Source: Deltaproteobacteria bacterium (lineage in GTDB: Bacteria > Desulfobacterota > DSM-4660 > Desulfatiglandales > Desulfatiglandaceae). From it: a stretch of 5,415 nt of DNA. The translations under genes and the position numbers were made by a program. The notes below the pieces were generated by a model, which did not search any database, had not been told where the DNA came from, and worked only from the letters and a program-made list of their open reading frames with translations. Positions within the stretch are counted from its first letter, which is position 1. Each line of letters opens with the position of its first letter. Below are positions 5,267 through 5,415 of the stretch, one piece after another. Where the stretch lies: NCBI GenBank assembly GCA_021159825.1, contig JAGHDR010000079.1, positions 1-5,415 on the forward strand. The letters run 5' to 3'.

Positions 5267-5415
5267 CTACTCCCACTCAATGGTGCTCGGCGGTTTGGAA
5301 GAGATATCGTAGACCACCCGGTTTACCCCCTTGACGCTGTTGATGATCCGGTTGGAAATTCTGCCCATAACCTCATAGGGAATCTTCGACCAGTCGGCGG
5401 TCATGGCATCCAAGC
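5267..5415 (-). CDS. guaA: GMP synthase (glutamine-hydrolysing), C-terminal end
   Basis: The last 48 residues and stop of GMP synthase, which amidates XMP to GMP using glutamine in purine synthesis in the cytoplasm. The gene runs off the right edge (its 5' part is outside the window). The tail reads [15 protein letters not shown], then [20 protein letters not shown], ending [11 protein letters not shown]. The [17 protein letters not shown] ending is the strongly conserved GuaA C-terminal dimerisation region next to the XMP site, so the match is secure despite its length. Stop is TAG at 5269-5267. It converges with the toxin gene across about 120 bases. Confidence 0.95.
   Translation of the reverse strand, partial: LDAMTADWSKIPYEVMGRISNRIINSVKGVNRVVYDISSKPPSTIEWE

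Noticed and set aside
4666..5280. 204-codon minus-strand frame opposite the toxin-antitoxin genes
   Set aside because: It is antisense to two clearly recognisable genes, its translation resembles no family, and it has no ribosome binding site. It is a shadow frame.
1..5415. CRISPR array, tRNA or rRNA genes
   Set aside because: No regularly spaced direct repeats, tRNA cloverleaf or rRNA sequence was seen on either strand.

Overview
The window looks like a Gram-negative bacterial chromosome, probably Desulfobacterota (old Deltaproteobacteria). The basis is a periplasmic binding protein with a classical signal peptide rather than a lipobox, and a sigma-54 activator of a style common in that group. 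This taxonomic call is inference; nothing in the window fixes it.

Layout, left to right. Bases 1-76 may hold the last codons of an upstream gene, and 77-400 have no convincing gene. Bases 401-3185 are a tight three-gene operon for a BtuFCD/FecCD-type importer: periplasmic binding protein, membrane permease and ATPase, joined by GTGA and ATGA stop/start overlaps. The family imports cobalamin, Fe(III)-siderophores or haem. Cobalamin is the best guess here, but no B12-box riboswitch is visible upstream. Facing this operon on the minus strand (3257-4201) is a sigma-54 activator reduced to its AAA+ domain and Fis-type DNA-binding helix. Its sensor domain is absent and its only start is a TTG.

The start of the activator lies inside a 211-bp, AT-rich segment (4140-4350) bounded by 23-bp inverted repeats that match at 22 positions. 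This resembles a MITE or a deleted insertion sequence that has cut off the activator's 5' end. Bases 4351-4484 hold no recognisable gene.

Bases 4485-5143 are a compact MazE/MazF-type toxin-antitoxin module. It has a good sigma-70 promoter, two tandem GTAnnTAC palindromes on the -10 element, a small inverted repeat at the antitoxin ribosome binding site, and a toxin that most likely starts at a TTG within the antitoxin's last codons. A long imperfect stem-loop (5177-5214) separates it from the convergent 3' end of guaA (GMP synthase), which runs off the right edge.

The region reads as chromosomal housekeeping and transport genes (guaA, the importer) with accessory material (element, truncated regulator, toxin-antitoxin pair) between them. 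I found no clear new multi-gene system. The most interesting points are the inverted-repeat element and what it did to the activator, and the operator architecture of the toxin-antitoxin promoter.
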